Source: JAFGHJ01 sp964606065 (GTDB lineage Bacteria; Hydrothermota; UBA3072). From it: a DNA stretch of 64,000 bases. The notes beneath the pieces are model-generated. The model saw only the letters and a list, made by a program, of their open reading frames with translations. It ran no database searches and was not told the origin of the DNA. The DNA is taken from assembly GCA_964606065.1 (NCBI GenBank), contig CAZSEX010000002.1, positions 1-64,000 of the forward strand, written 5' to 3'. Of the stretch, positions 63,300 to 64,000 are shown in pieces. Both the position numbers and the translations under genes were made by a program. Positions within the stretch are counted from its first letter, which is position 1; every line of letters begins with the position of its first letter.

Positions 63300-63420
63300 T
63301 TCAATTTTTATCGAATAAAGAAAAATAGCCGCCAAGTCACAAAGACATTAAGATTACAACAAATTTCTATGTTTTTTTCTCTGTACTCACTGCGGTGAAA
63401 AATTGGGTGGCGCGGAACAT
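63300..63420. repeat. Intergenic repeat fragments before DUF2905 gene
   Basis: The minus-oriented word AGTCACAAAGACATTAAGA (about 63335-63353) faces the plus-oriented CTCTGTACTCACTGCGG then TGAAAA (63380-63402). These are head-to-head pieces of the composite family. Confidence 0.55.
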
Positions 63421-63425
63421 TACCA

Positions 63426-63453
63426 TTGACAACTTCGTCTTCAACTATATACT
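63426..63453 (+). promoter_or_regulatory. Promoter of DUF2905 gene, leaderless
   Basis: -35 TTGACA (63426-63431), 16-nt spacer, -10 TATACT (63448-63453), 5 nt to the ATG at 63459. Confidence 0.82.
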
Positions 63454-63458
63454 TTATT

Positions 63459-63674
63459 ATGAAAATCGAAACACCTTTATTGATAACCGGTTGCATTCTT
63501 ATCTGTATAGGGATATTAATCATTTTGTACGCTAAAATCCCCTTTTTTTCCCGATTGCCCGGAAACATAACAATAGAGAGGAAAAATTTCGCTATACACT
63601 TCCCACTGGGTTTATGTCTTTTAGTTTCAATAATCTTATCTCTGATATTTAATTTTATTTTCAACAAAAAATAG
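63459..63674 (+). CDS. DUF2905 small membrane protein
   Basis: 71 residues with two TM helices (about 6-24 and 50-68) joined by FFSRLPGNITIERKNFAIHF, whose LPG-D/N-I-x-IER core is the DUF2905 signature. The open frame extends 11 codons upstream but that part covers the promoter, so the ATG at 63459 is chosen. The glycosyltransferase gene starts 8 nt after its stop. Function unknown. Confidence 0.88.
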   Translation: MKIETPLLITGCILICIGILIILYAKIPFFSRLPGNITIERKNFAIHFPLGLCLLVSIILSLIFNFIFNKK

Positions 63675-63682
63675 GAGCAAAT

Positions 63683-64000
63683 TTGAAAGCGGATTCTCTT
63701 GTAATTATACCCACGTATAACGAAAATGACAATATAAAATCCATAATAAAAGCAGTTTTGCTTCAGGGAACGGAATTTGAAGTTTTAGTCGTGGACGATA
63801 ATTCTCCTGACGGCACTTCAACCACAGTTAAGAAAATCCAACAAAACAAATTGGACAAAAAAAGCGGTAGAATTCACTTGATTGAAAGAGAAAAGAAAAT
63901 GGGATTGGGAAGTGCTTATATCGAGGGATTCAAGTGGGCACTTGACAGCTATTATGATTTTGTCTTTGAAATGGATGCCGATTTCTCACATGACCCTTCC
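63683..64000 (+). CDS. GT2 family glycosyltransferase, dolichyl-phosphate mannose synthase-like (3' end outside window)
   Basis: 106 codons are visible and the frame stays open at the window edge. The start is TTG at 63683 with an AGGAG site. VIIPTYNENDNIKSII (8-23), VLVVDDNSPDGT and MGLGSAYIEGFKWAL are typical of DPM1-like GT2 enzymes, and EMDADFSHDP contains the DxD metal-binding motif. Such enzymes load a lipid phosphate carrier with a sugar. Confidence 0.92.
   Translation, partial: MKADSLVIIPTYNENDNIKSIIKAVLLQGTEFEVLVVDDNSPDGTSTTVKKIQQNKLDKKSGRIHLIEREKKMGLGSAYIEGFKWALDSYYDFVFEMDADFSHDPS

Noticed and set aside
993..63420. CRISPR array as explanation of the intergenic repeats
   Set aside because: Copies are dispersed, degenerate, irregularly spaced and in both orientations; no regular spacer pattern or cas gene is seen.

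Overview
The window comes from an AT-rich genome. Its genes are packed in long runs on the minus strand, broken by islands of plus-strand accessory genes. It is bacterial: TatC, PNPase, trigger factor/ClpP/ClpX, bacterial-type LeuS, ExbB/ExbD/TonB, and TTGACA/TATAAT-type promoters. Three PorV/UPF0164-like beta-barrel proteins, a Wzi-like barrel, TonB and a lipoprotein point to a diderm bacterium. I infer an uncultured FCB-like lineage (candidate division WOR-3 type), but no rRNA is present to prove it. UAG and UGA are ordinary stop codons here.

Layout. 1-0.66 kb: the 3' end of a carboxylesterase. 1.2-5.4 kb (-): SLBB protein, two-TM coiled-coil protein, leuS. 5.4-12.1 kb (-): rtcB (interrupted by a 461-aa intein), mutL, miaA, ispG and a small protein. 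12.1-12.9 kb: a graveyard holding a methyltransferase stub, a group II intron RT fragment and dispersed repeats. 12.9 kb: thyX (+). 13.7-22.1 kb (-): PorV-like, truB, ribF, rpsO, pnp, ROK kinase, tatC and rqcH, then recG. 24.3-29.4 kb (-): one compact operon of a DUF4388 protein, two roadblock-like proteins, two small membrane proteins, ExbB, two ExbDs and TonB, closed by a strong terminator. 29.4-34 kb: FAD amine/amino-acid oxidase, formate-THF ligase, ABM protein and iron alcohol dehydrogenase. 34.4-42 kb (+): histidine kinase and receiver, a NagB/PIG-L fusion, an SMP-30 lipoprotein, a TIM-barrel protein and a methyltransferase, with a DUF2914 protein (-). 42.1-42.5 kb (-): a dead hicBA module. 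43-45.4 kb: yjbQ, MBL hydrolase, HD-GYP regulator. 45.5-50.8 kb (-): PorV-like, accA, DUF4388, an EF-G-like GTPase without a G4 motif, PorV-like. 50.9-59.3 kb (-): tRNA-Leu, tig, clpP, clpX, trkH, trkA, PAS kinase, receiver-GAF-HD protein, YhcC-type radical SAM. 59.7-64 kb: Mth938-like, Wzi-like barrel, gdhA, DUF2905, and the start of a GT2 glycosyltransferase.

Three signals go beyond ordinary annotation. (1) Promoters have a stereotyped geometry, TTGACA-N16-TATAxT, and in about eight transcription units the -10 box ends only 5-7 nt before the ATG. The mRNA should then start at or next to the start codon (leaderless), while other promoters have leaders with Shine-Dalgarno sites. The tRNA promoter instead has a consensus 17-nt spacer. 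(2) The DUF4388/roadblock/ExbBD/TonB operon looks like an undescribed envelope-energising system with cytoplasmic regulators but no MglA-type GTPase. (3) A composite intergenic repeat family occurs at about ten sites, two of them carrying a nested 36-nt palindrome in opposite orientations.
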